Source: Candidatus Hydrogenedentota bacterium
GTDB taxonomy: Bacteria > Hydrogenedentota > Hydrogenedentia > Hydrogenedentales > CAILVY01
Assembly: GCA_029565395.1 (NCBI GenBank)
Contig: JAKQOG010000131.1
Span: forward strand, 1 to 38,641
DNA: 38,641 nt
Reading direction: 5' to 3'
Positions 1 through 7,034 of this stretch are shown piece by piece. Under the pieces are notes generated by a model that was not told the origin of the DNA, made no database searches, and was given only the letters and a program-made list of their open reading frames with translations. Made by a program: the position numbers and the translations under genes. The stretch's first letter is position 1, and each line of letters begins with the position of its first letter.

Positions 1-126
1 AATCAGCCCCTGCGCCAGCGCCTGCTCCGGCGCCCGTTCCAGAATCAGCCCCTGCGCCAGCGCCTGCTCCGGCGCCCGTTCCAGAATCAGCCCCTGCGCC
101 AGCGCCTGCTCCGGCGCCCGCACCAC
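1..126. repeat. 42-bp in-frame minisatellite
   Basis: A 42-bp unit starts at 1, 43 and 85. Copies 1 and 2 are identical and copy 3 differs only at its end. Because 42 is a multiple of three, gain or loss of units keeps the frame, so the Pro/Ala tail can change length by slippage or recombination. Confidence 0.9.
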
Positions 127-134
127 AGCAGTAA
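1..134 (+). CDS. Ala/Pro-rich protein, C-terminal end only
   Basis: The reading frame is open from position 3 to a TAA at 132-134, and the gene begins before the window. The visible tail is three copies of a 14-residue unit, ESAPAPAPAPAPVP, with the last copy changed to end in PAPQQ. Alternating Ala-Pro stretches form stiff extended linkers or wall-spanning regions in many bacterial envelope proteins, so a cell-envelope or secreted protein is possible. The functional domain lies outside the window and no family can be assigned. A good intrinsic terminator 19 bases after the stop supports a real gene end. Confidence 0.6.
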   Translation, partial: SAPAPAPAPAPVPESAPAPAPAPAPVPESAPAPAPAPAPAPQQ

Positions 135-152
135 AGATCAATTTAACACGAT

Positions 153-189
153 GAGCCGAGGTTATAGATCTCGGCTCTTTTTTATTTTG
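153..189 (+). terminator. Rho-independent terminator of the Ala/Pro-rich gene
   Basis: GAGCCGAG (153-160) pairs perfectly with CTCGGCTC (170-177) across a 9-nt loop. A T-rich tract (TTTTTTATTTT) follows directly from 178. It lies just after the stop codon at 134. Confidence 0.85.
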
Positions 190-257
190 ATGTGTCAGAA
201 CTATCGGACCATTCAGACCCGTTATATGCATTTCTTCTCGATCACCCTTTCTTCTCA

Positions 258-383
258 GGCAATTGCGAAATAGCCTTTTTTCTCATAAGCACACCGTATA
301 CAGGGCAAATTACCAGCATTTCACGCCAAAAACGGCTCCTTTTCAACCAACCCGAAAAGGAAAAGGGCTATTTCGCAAATGCC
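258..383. repeat. 26-bp inverted repeat with 74-bp interior
   Basis: The arm at 258-283 (starting GGCAATTGCGAAATAGCC) and the arm at 358-383 are near-perfect reverse complements with about three mismatches. The interior shows no convincing gene. An open frame of 76 codons (192-422) runs through both arms but has no ribosome binding site or recognisable family, so I do not call it. The rest of the stretch from 190 to 502 shows only the ribosome binding site of the next gene. The structure could be a small palindromic mobile element or a strong RNA hairpin. Confidence 0.7.
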
Positions 384-502
384 TCCTTCTCTTTTGACAT
401 TTGCCGTGCAAATTCCCAATGATAGTTTAGCGAACTCGCATGTCCGGTAAGCCCGGCCATGAAAAAGTTGCGGAAGTCTAAATCATAGAGAGGATGTTCA
501 TT

Positions 503-2056
503 ATGCGTGCACGGAAAACCCATGGAATCGTTCTTTTTCAAGTCTGTCTACTGGCGGTATCGTTTTCGGCCTTAGGCAATGTCAGTGTTCCCAACATTAT
601 TGGCGATCACATGGTATTGCAGGAGGGGCTAAAGATCCCGATTTGGGGCAAAGCGGATCCCGGCGAAATGGTTACGGTGACGTTGGATAAAAACACGGAA
701 CAGGCCGTGGCGGATGATAAGGGTTCCTGGTGTGTTCGCCTGCCCAAAATGAAGGCGGGCGGGCCTTATGAAATGGGGATATCCGGGAAAGCCAATTCCC
801 TGTGCATAAAAGACATTTTGGTGGGGGAAGTATGGATGGGATCGGGGCAGTCCAACATGCAGTGGACGGTCAGTAATTCCAATAATGCGGCACAGGAGAT
901 CGCGAACGCCAACTATCCGAGTATCCGGCTGTTTGATGTGGAGCGTACGGTGGCCACCCAGCCGAAGGACAACTGCAACGGTTCGTGGAAAGTCTGCAGT
1001 CCGGAAAGCATCCCTGAATTTTCCGCCGTGCTATATTATTTTGGCCGGGAACTCTTTACGGTCTTGCGCGTGCCCATGGGATTGATTCATACCTCCTGGG
1101 GAGGCACCCCCGCGGAATCGTGGGCCAGCCGCCCCACCCTTGCGTCTGATCCTGATTTGAACGTGATTGTGCAACGTTGGGACAAAATTCTGGCGGAGTA
1201 TCCGGCGGCGAAACAGGCGTATGATCAGGCCTTGGGGGAGTGGGAAAAAGCGGCAGAGAAGGCCAAAGCGGAAGGCCAGCCGGAACCCCAGAAACCTGGC
1301 GCGCCTCAAGGTCCGGATCATCCATGGCTGGCCGCGGGATTGTATAATTCAATGATCGCGCCATTGGTTCCGTATGCGGTCAAAGGATCTATCTGGTATC
1401 AGGGCGAATCCAATGCGGGCCGTGCCTATCAGTACCGGAAGCTGTTTCCGGCGATGATCGAGGATTGGCGCAAGTCGTGGGGGCAGAAATCGTTTTCATT
1501 TTATTTTGTGCAATTGGCCAACTTTACGGATGTGCTGCCGGAGCCCGGAGACTCGGATTGGGCGGAACTTCGTGAAGCGCAAACCATGACGCTGAAGTTG
1601 AAGGACACCGGCATGGCCACCATCATTGATATCGGCGAGGCAAAGGATATTCATCCGCGGAACAAACAAGATGTTGGGAAGCGCCTTGCGTTAAATGCGT
1701 TATCCAATGACTATGGCAAAGACGTCGTTTTTTCAGGTCCGATGTATACGTCGGTAAAATTCAAAGGGAACGAAGCGATCATTACGTTCAAATACACTGA
1801 TGGCGGGCTGCAAACAAGGAATGGGGAATTCCTGAAAGGATTTTCTATTGCAGGTGCGGACAAGAAGTTTGTCTGGGCAAATGCCACGATTCAAGGCAAA
1901 AAAGTAGTTGTGTCATCCCCGCACGTAAATGAACCCGCGTCGGTTCGGTATGCATGGGCGAATAATCCCGTATGCAATCTGTACAACGGCGCAGGGCTTC
2001 CGGCATTACCCTTCCGGACCGATGACTGGCCGGGAATAACGGTGAACAAAAAATAA
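503..2056 (+). CDS. Secreted sialate O-acetylesterase-like SGNH hydrolase
   Basis: This belongs to the sialate O-acetylesterase (SASA/DUF303) family, which removes acetyl esters from sialic acids or other acetylated glycans. The catalytic serine block is GSGQSNMQW, with Ser at about residue 117. The block IWYQGESNAG follows near residue 300, and DIHPRNK near residue 390 carries the likely Asp/His pair. A signal peptide (MRARKTHG, then a hydrophobic stretch ending SFSALG) predicts export. A Lys/Glu-rich helical segment (about 225-275) separates the two halves of the esterase, as is common in the family. I place the start at ATG 503 because AGAGAGG (487-493) sits nine bases upstream; ATG 494 directly abuts that sequence. 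It is likely a polysaccharide or mucin degradation enzyme. Confidence 0.85.
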   Translation: MRARKTHGIVLFQVCLLAVSFSALGNVSVPNIIGDHMVLQEGLKIPIWGKADPGEMVTVTLDKNTEQAVADDKGSWCVRLPKMKAGGPYEMGISGKANSLCIKDILVGEVWMGSGQSNMQWTVSNSNNAAQEIANANYPSIRLFDVERTVATQPKDNCNGSWKVCSPESIPEFSAVLYYFGRELFTVLRVPMGLIHTSWGGTPAESWASRPTLASDPDLNVIVQRWDKILAEYPAAKQAYDQALGEWEKAAEKAKAEGQPEPQKPGAPQGPDHPWLAAGLYNSMIAPLVPYAVKGSIWYQGESNAGRAYQYRKLFPAMIEDWRKSWGQKSFSFYFVQLANFTDVLPEPGDSDWAELREAQTMTLKLKDTGMATIIDIGEAKDIHPRNKQDVGKRLALNALSNDYGKDVVFSGPMYTSVKFKGNEAIITFKYTDGGLQTRNGEFLKGFSIAGADKKFVWANATIQGKKVVVSSPHVNEPASVRYAWANNPVCNLYNGAGLPALPFRTDDWPGITVNKK

Positions 2057-2197
2057 GCTGAAGGAGTATCCTGGACGCTGTGATGCTTGGACAATAGAGA
2101 GGGGAAGGTTTATACTTTTCAGAGCGTTATGGAATCAAATGAAAATGTATACAGGTTGAAACGGACCGGGGCCAGGTCCGCAAGGAGGAAAGTGCGC

Positions 2198-2947
2198 ATG
2201 CGTCAAGGAACCATGTTGTCCCTGATTATTTTATCGGTGTTTTGTCTTTCCGGCTGCGACTCAGGGCCGTTCACCATGACTGTCACGCCGGAAAGCACTG
2301 CCGATGCAATTCCCAATCAACGATGCGTGTTCCTGACGTGGATCAACAACGATGATAATGCCATCCAATCGTTGCTGCCGGTGACGCTGACCGTCACGGC
2401 GCCCGGCGCGCAAGTGCTCATCGAACCGTCATCGGTGCTCTATCCTGGCGAGATGGCGGAGATCACCGCGATACCCATGCCGCTGGTTGATGGCGCGAAG
2501 CAAATTCCGGGGCCGGAAGAGGGCCGTTTTGTGGATGTGAAGATCCATGCACGGCGCGGCAACTACAATTTTGATCGCACACTTCCCATCCTGGTGACTT
2601 CCGAAGAAGAAGACACGCTGGGCCCGGCGGCGGCGGTAGTCTTGGATAATTTCGTTCCCTGGCTCGCGGCGAATTATCCGGAACTCAACATCAATGATCA
2701 GACACAATGGACCAATTCCATTGTAACCCCGCATATTTTGATTGTCTCGCATTATTTGTTTTTCTCCGAGGAATGGGAAGTGCACGTGTTTTGGCATGTG
2801 ATGATACCGCCCTACGATTGGGCGCGCATCGAACTGCGCAAGCGCTATTCGGAATTTCTGCCGTCCATGGCGTTTGAAATTCCCTCCCTTTCCGCCGAAA
2901 CCATCCAGATATACCCCATTGAACCCTCGGATACGCTGTGGCGTTGA
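2198..2947 (+). CDS. Putative lipoprotein of unknown function
   Basis: An N-terminal hydrophobic segment ends in the lipobox LSGC, so the mature protein would start at Cys20 and be lipid-anchored. The start ATG 2198 has AGGAGG at 2183-2188, nine bases upstream; the frame stays open further 5' but without such a site. The body (about 230 residues) is rich in beta-prone sequence such as VTLTVTAPGAQVLIEPSSV, suggesting an immunoglobulin-like or Big-like fold at the N-terminal half. I recognise no family. Its end overlaps the alternative GTG start (2938) of the HtrA-like gene, and the two genes probably share an mRNA, so an envelope role is likely. Confidence 0.7.
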   Translation: MRQGTMLSLIILSVFCLSGCDSGPFTMTVTPESTADAIPNQRCVFLTWINNDDNAIQSLLPVTLTVTAPGAQVLIEPSSVLYPGEMAEITAIPMPLVDGAKQIPGPEEGRFVDVKIHARRGNYNFDRTLPILVTSEEEDTLGPAAAVVLDNFVPWLAANYPELNINDQTQWTNSIVTPHILIVSHYLFFSEEWEVHVFWHVMIPPYDWARIELRKRYSEFLPSMAFEIPSLSAETIQIYPIEPSDTLWR

Positions 2948-2961
2948 TCGAAACGGACTCT

Positions 2962-4089
2962 ATGAACAAACCACGCGATGCATGGCAGGTGTTCTTTACA
3001 GGGGCATTCCTTGGGTTTCTCGTTTTGGGAAGTCTGTTGGGGCATGCGCAAGTCTCTATCGATGCTTCACGAAAAAACGCCCTTGTGACGGCGATTGAGA
3101 AAGTATCGCCGGCGGTGGTGACGATTAATGTGGTGCATATTGAGCGGGAACGCATGGTGGAGCCGTTCTTTGACGAGTTCTGGGGGCTGTTCGGCGTGCC
3201 GTATGAACGCCGCCGTGCGGTGGAATCCCTCGGCAGCGGTTTCATTTTCGATGCACAGGGGCATATCCTCACCAACTATCATGTGCTGCAGGGGGCGGAT
3301 CAGATTGCCTCCGTGGTGCTGCCGGATGGCCGCACAGTCGATGTGGAAATGGCGGGGGCGGACGAGCGCACGGATATCGCTGTATTGCGTGCAAAAGAAG
3401 AGGGGCTGCCGTATATTCCACTGGGGCGCTCGGATGATTTGATGATCGGTGAGTGGGCTATCGCCATCGGGAATCCTTTCGGCAACCTGATGCGTGATCC
3501 TCAGCCCAGCGTGAGCGTGGGAGTGATTTCCGCAAATCACCGGCGGGTAAGCCGGGAAGTGGGCGGGGGAGACCGGCTCTACCAGGACCTGATTCAAACC
3601 GATGCGGCGATTAATCCGGGGAACAGCGGCGGTCCTCTGGTCAATGCCAAAGGCGAGGTGGTGGGGGTGAACACCATTATTTTCAGCAGCAGCGGCGGCA
3701 GCCAGGGCTTGGGATTTGCCATTCCCGTGGACCGGGTAAAGCGCGTGGCCGGGGAGATCATCAAATATGGCAAACGACGCAATCCGTGGTTCGGCTTCAT
3801 GGGCGAAGCACTATCGAAAATCGATGCGTATACCTTGCGGCAACTTGATATTCGGGCGGAAACCGGGGTGCTTATAACGAAAATCGTTGACACCAGCCCT
3901 GCCTATCAGGCGGGGATACGCCCCGGCGATGTGGTTGCCGAAATCAATGGGGAAGCCGTAGCGGATCCCACGGACGTCGATTTCATCAATTGGGGGCTTT
4001 TCATCGGCGATCCTGTGGTGGTGAGCGTCAACCGCAACGGAAAAGTCTTGTCGTTTGATTTCAAGGTTCAGGAAGTGAGCGCCCCATGA
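2962..4089 (+). CDS. HtrA/Deg-type periplasmic serine protease, one PDZ domain
   Basis: This is a trypsin-like S1C protease of the HtrA/DegP/DegS family, which degrades or senses misfolded envelope proteins. The triad is visible: His in LTNYHVLQG (residue 107), Asp in ERTDIAVL (138) and Ser in GNSGGPLVN (222). A single PDZ domain follows (about 270-370; GVLITKIVDTSPAYQAGIRPGD). One N-terminal hydrophobic segment (FFTGAFLGFLVLGSLLG) acts as signal peptide or membrane anchor, as in DegS. ATG 2962 is chosen to give a normal signal sequence; GTG 2938, overlapping the lipoprotein stop, is an alternative, and neither has a strong ribosome binding site. At 375 residues with one PDZ domain it is DegS-like in size. 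Confidence 0.88.
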   Translation: MNKPRDAWQVFFTGAFLGFLVLGSLLGHAQVSIDASRKNALVTAIEKVSPAVVTINVVHIERERMVEPFFDEFWGLFGVPYERRRAVESLGSGFIFDAQGHILTNYHVLQGADQIASVVLPDGRTVDVEMAGADERTDIAVLRAKEEGLPYIPLGRSDDLMIGEWAIAIGNPFGNLMRDPQPSVSVGVISANHRRVSREVGGGDRLYQDLIQTDAAINPGNSGGPLVNAKGEVVGVNTIIFSSSGGSQGLGFAIPVDRVKRVAGEIIKYGKRRNPWFGFMGEALSKIDAYTLRQLDIRAETGVLITKIVDTSPAYQAGIRPGDVVAEINGEAVADPTDVDFINWGLFIGDPVVVSVNRNGKVLSFDFKVQEVSAP

Positions 4090-4181
4090 AAAGGATTCTT
4101 ATATCTTGTGATACCATCCACAAGGATGTTAATGTACGCAGTGTATTCCACAATAGTCATGGGGTAGACCACCCCGAATAG
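4086..4181 (+). CDS. Possible 31-residue ORF coupled to the protease gene
   Basis: An ATG at 4086 overlaps the protease stop codon as ATGA and opens a 31-codon frame (MKRILISCDTIHKDVN...) that ends at TAG 4179-4181, just before the glgA ribosome binding site. The arrangement suits translational coupling, but the peptide matches no family I know, and a frame this short can arise by chance. Confidence 0.2.
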   Translation: MKRILISCDTIHKDVNVRSVFHNSHGVDHPE

Positions 4182-4197
4182 ATGGAAGGAACGGTGT

Positions 4198-5628
4198 ATG
4201 AAGGTATTGTACATCGCCACGGAATGCAAGCCCTTTTCCAAGGCAGGGGGAATCGGCGACGTGACGGGAGAACTGCCACCCGCGTTGAAATCCCTGGGAG
4301 TGGACGTCGAAATTTTGACGCCCTGCTATGGAACCAATAAACGGCCCAAGGAGTTTGCTTTTATTGAGGAAATAGAAGGCATTGTGACCACGGAACTGCA
4401 AGGAGTGCCTGTCACCTTCATCAAATCGTCGGAATATTTCGAGGGGAAATACGCCCAGATATATATTAATAGCCCGGATATTCCTTTCTTGGATGATGCG
4501 GTTCGATTTTCCTTTTTTGCCAAAGCATGTTTGAAATATATTGAAGAAAAACGCCCGGATATCGTGCATATCAATGACTGGGGGCTGGGCTATATATTCG
4601 GCATGATGCATATGGCAGGGATGAACACAGGCAAAGTCCTGACGATTCACAATGTAGTCTACCAGGGCAATTTGCCCATTGAATGCATCGCAGGCACGGA
4701 GATGGAAAGTCTTTACACCGATCCGGTCGTTGGACCGTTGTTTGACGATCCGCGGGTGGAATGGCAGAACGTAAATCCGTTGCGGCTGGGTTTGGAGCTT
4801 TGCGACCGGGCACATGCGGTCAGTCCGAATTATGCGAAGGAAATCACGCAGCCCGAAGATCAGGGGCGGTTTTTCGAGGGAGGCAAGGGGTTGGAAGCTT
4901 TCGCGCACCGCCTCCATCAGGAAGAGCGCCTGGCAGGCATTCTAAACGGATGTCAATATTCAATGTCTGCCACCGAAGACAATTTCCTCAAGATGCTTCA
5001 CGCGAAACAGGAAATGAAAAAATCTCTTTCCAGGGAATTTCCACAGGATGGATTTCTGTTGGGATTTGTCGGACGCGCCGTCGAACAAAAAATCCGGCTG
5101 CTTACCGAAACCCTGGACGGGAAAAGTGTACTGGAGCATATTTTGGATATGGAAGGAATCAATGTGGCGGTGTTGGCAACCGGGACACCGGAATATGAAG
5201 CTTTTTTGAAAAGTTTTGCGGGACGTTCCAATTACTTCGCCAAAATTGAGTTTGATTCCCGGAAAGCCAACGAAATCAGCCTCGGAAGCGACCTCTTCCT
5301 GATGCCGAGTCTCTTTGAGCCCTGCGGCATTACACAGATGATCTCCATGAGCAATGCCACCCCGCCTCTGGTGCGCTGGACCGGCGGCCTGCAAGATACC
5401 GTCAAGCCCCATACCGCATCGGATGGATCCGGCTTCGGTTTTGACGGCAACTCACAACGGGAAGTCCTGGAAAATCTATTGAAGACCATCCAAGAAGCCA
5501 AAACCCTCTACGAACAAAATAAAACCGCCTTTATGGAACTTCAACACAACGCCTTTCAGGCGCGCTTCCTCTGGGAAGACTCCGCGAAAAAATACATTGA
5601 GGAGCTATACGAACCGCTGATGCCGTAA
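4198..5628 (+). CDS. glgA: Glycogen (starch) synthase, GT5 family
   Basis: GlgA transfers glucose from ADP- or UDP-glucose to the non-reducing end of an alpha-1,4-glucan. The N-terminal KVLYIATECKPFSKAGGIGD contains the family KxGG donor-binding motif (Lys15). HINDWGLGYI and LTIHNVVYQG correspond to the usual HDWH and TIHN blocks, and AVSPNYAKEI is typical. In the C-terminal Rossmann domain, SLFEPCGITQM followed by VRWTGGLQDTV is the conserved acceptor/donor region. At 476 residues it is full length. GGAAGGA (4184-4190) lies seven bases before the ATG. The usual SR..QKG motif reads GRAVEQKIRLL, a mild divergence. It is the only glycogen gene here. Confidence 0.9.
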   Translation: MKVLYIATECKPFSKAGGIGDVTGELPPALKSLGVDVEILTPCYGTNKRPKEFAFIEEIEGIVTTELQGVPVTFIKSSEYFEGKYAQIYINSPDIPFLDDAVRFSFFAKACLKYIEEKRPDIVHINDWGLGYIFGMMHMAGMNTGKVLTIHNVVYQGNLPIECIAGTEMESLYTDPVVGPLFDDPRVEWQNVNPLRLGLELCDRAHAVSPNYAKEITQPEDQGRFFEGGKGLEAFAHRLHQEERLAGILNGCQYSMSATEDNFLKMLHAKQEMKKSLSREFPQDGFLLGFVGRAVEQKIRLLTETLDGKSVLEHILDMEGINVAVLATGTPEYEAFLKSFAGRSNYFAKIEFDSRKANEISLGSDLFLMPSLFEPCGITQMISMSNATPPLVRWTGGLQDTVKPHTASDGSGFGFDGNSQREVLENLLKTIQEAKTLYEQNKTAFMELQHNAFQARFLWEDSAKKYIEELYEPLMP

Positions 5629-5671
5629 CATACCAGTAAAAATCACGGTGAAGAATTTTAGGCGAACTAAT

Positions 5672-6073
5672 ATGCAATATTTCATGAAGTCGATTATTTT
5701 TGATGAGACTTCTGTATCCACAGATGAAAAAGGGCGCCCAATAACACGTGCCTTGCTCCATATTTCTTGTTTGTTACTCGTACTGCTGGGCCATTTCGCA
5801 CAAATCATCGCAACTTCTATAGTCGCCAGCCTTATATTTTTATATATAAATCACAATACCTCTGCCTACTTTGCGGTTTGGTTGAGTGTTCTATTTATAC
5901 TCCTTGTACTTTGTTCCTCGGTTTTCTTATTTTATTATCAAATTCGATATTACCATTTTCTTATCATTGATACAGTGTGTTTCATCCTCGGCTGCATTTT
6001 GGCCTTAATGCTCATCTTCCTTATTTATTCGCTCATTACTCTCCCGCCAAATTTTCTTGATATCAACGATTAA
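5672..6073 (+). CDS. Small membrane protein, unknown
   Basis: A 133-residue protein with three strongly hydrophobic stretches: about 30-60 (LLHISCLLLVLLGHFAQIIA onward), 65-90 and 97-125. They predict three or four transmembrane helices with short loops. The N-terminus (MQYFMKSIIFDETSVSTDEKGRP) is polar. No family is recognised. The frame extends upstream to GTG 5648, and ATG 5684 is another possible start; none has a clear ribosome binding site. It follows glgA by 43 bases and may be cotranscribed. Its A+T-rich codon use differs from its neighbours, which suggests later acquisition. Confidence 0.5.
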   Translation: MQYFMKSIIFDETSVSTDEKGRPITRALLHISCLLLVLLGHFAQIIATSIVASLIFLYINHNTSAYFAVWLSVLFILLVLCSSVFLFYYQIRYYHFLIIDTVCFILGCILALMLIFLIYSLITLPPNFLDIND

Positions 6074-6229
6074 ATTAGAATGAGCCAATGGAATTCACAA
6101 TACCGTCAAATGAAGCCATTGAATGAACGCATTGCATCCAACATACATTGCAACTGCAACTAAACTTGTCATTGCGAGTCCCCCACCTCCTTCGGCGGCG
6201 ATTCGTAGAAGAAAGTAAAATGCGAGGTT

Positions 6230-6314
6230 GGGAGGGCGAGGCTCCTGCCGAGCCGTCAGAACAAGATCAACAAGGCATATTTTTTTACGGCTTCGGCAGG
6301 AGCCTCGCCCTCCC
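6230..6314. repeat. Inverted repeat, GGGAGGGCGAGGCTCCTGCC type
   Basis: The arms 6230-6256 and 6287-6314 are close to perfect inverses, with a 30-base A/T-rich loop. Pieces of the same sequence recur near 21691-21702 and 22137-22156, so it is a dispersed family, probably a REP-like palindromic element. The surrounding gene-free stretch 6074-6512 also holds short G+C-rich repeat-like pieces (for example around 6170-6195 and 6345-6385) and no convincing gene. Confidence 0.75.
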
Positions 6315-6443
6315 GATCATGGCCTCTTTCTTAGCAGGAGTCTTCGACGAAGCAATCTGAATATTTCGTGGAGGCGAGATTGCTTCGAACTATTTCTCTG
6401 CATTCCTTCGCGTTCTCTGCGCCTGCATTGAAAAACCTTCACT

Positions 6444-6491
6444 AGAAACAAAACCAAGGGAGACCTCTCAGTTCACAAGAAGTCTTCCCTG
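6444..6491 (-). terminator. Candidate terminator of iorAB
   Basis: On the minus strand AGGGAAGAC (6490-6482) can pair with GTCTCCCTT (6464-6456) across a 17-nt loop, and the tract GGTTTTGTTT follows. It lies 22 bases past the iorB stop. The T tract is interrupted, so termination strength is uncertain. Confidence 0.45.
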
Positions 6492-6512
6492 ATTGCTTTC
6501 CGGTTTTAAAAT

Positions 6513-7034
6513 TTATGCTTCCTTGGCTTTTTCGCGGCCCAGCGCAAACACCTCAAAATTCTCCGCGTGGACTTTTGCGGGGAGGTTGGCCTTGATGGCC
6601 TCGGTCCACACGGCGTCGTCTATGGGCAAATGCGCACTGAGGGCGCCGAGCATGGCAATATTGAAGTTGCGGCGGGTCAGCGGAGTATCGTCATCATCGT
6701 CAAGATCTTCGATATCATCGTATTCGTCACCGAGCAAGAGTCCGGGCTCAATCAGGAGGCCGCCTTCTTTCATGCGATGACGGAAATTATCCACTTGGGT
6801 GGCATCCATGACGACGAGGAAGTCCGCGCCGCCCGGCGGCACCATGGGGCTGTAAACTTTTTCGCCGAAGCGAACGTCACTGCTGACGGAGCCGCCGCGC
6901 TGGCTCATTCCGTGCACCTCACTCTGCCGCACGTCAAATCCGGATGCCGTGGCGGCTTCCGCGAGGATATCCGCCGCTTTGATGATGCCTTGGCCGCCAA
7001 GGCCGGCAAAAACAATGTTGGTAACCGTACTCAT
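6513..7034 (-). CDS. iorB: Indolepyruvate:ferredoxin oxidoreductase, beta subunit
   Basis: IorB is the small (gamma-domain) subunit that, with IorA, oxidatively decarboxylates aryl-pyruvates from aromatic amino-acid breakdown to aryl-acetyl-CoA and reduces ferredoxin. NIVFAGLGGQGIIKAADILAEA at the N-terminus and EVHGMSQRGGSVSSDVRFG near residue 40 are diagnostic of the 2-oxoacid oxidoreductase gamma domain. The length (173 residues) is slightly short. An unusual acidic loop (DEYDDIEDLDDDDD, about 103-116) precedes the final conserved block MLGALSAHLP. The ATG overlaps the iorA stop as ATGA, so the two are translationally coupled. Confidence 0.9.
   Translation of the reverse strand: MSTVTNIVFAGLGGQGIIKAADILAEAATASGFDVRQSEVHGMSQRGGSVSSDVRFGEKVYSPMVPPGGADFLVVMDATQVDNFRHRMKEGGLLIEPGLLLGDEYDDIEDLDDDDDTPLTRRNFNIAMLGALSAHLPIDDAVWTEAIKANLPAKVHAENFEVFALGREKAKEA

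Noticed and set aside
192..422. 76-codon frame on the plus strand after the terminator
   Set aside because: It runs across both arms of an inverted repeat, has no ribosome binding site and matches no family.
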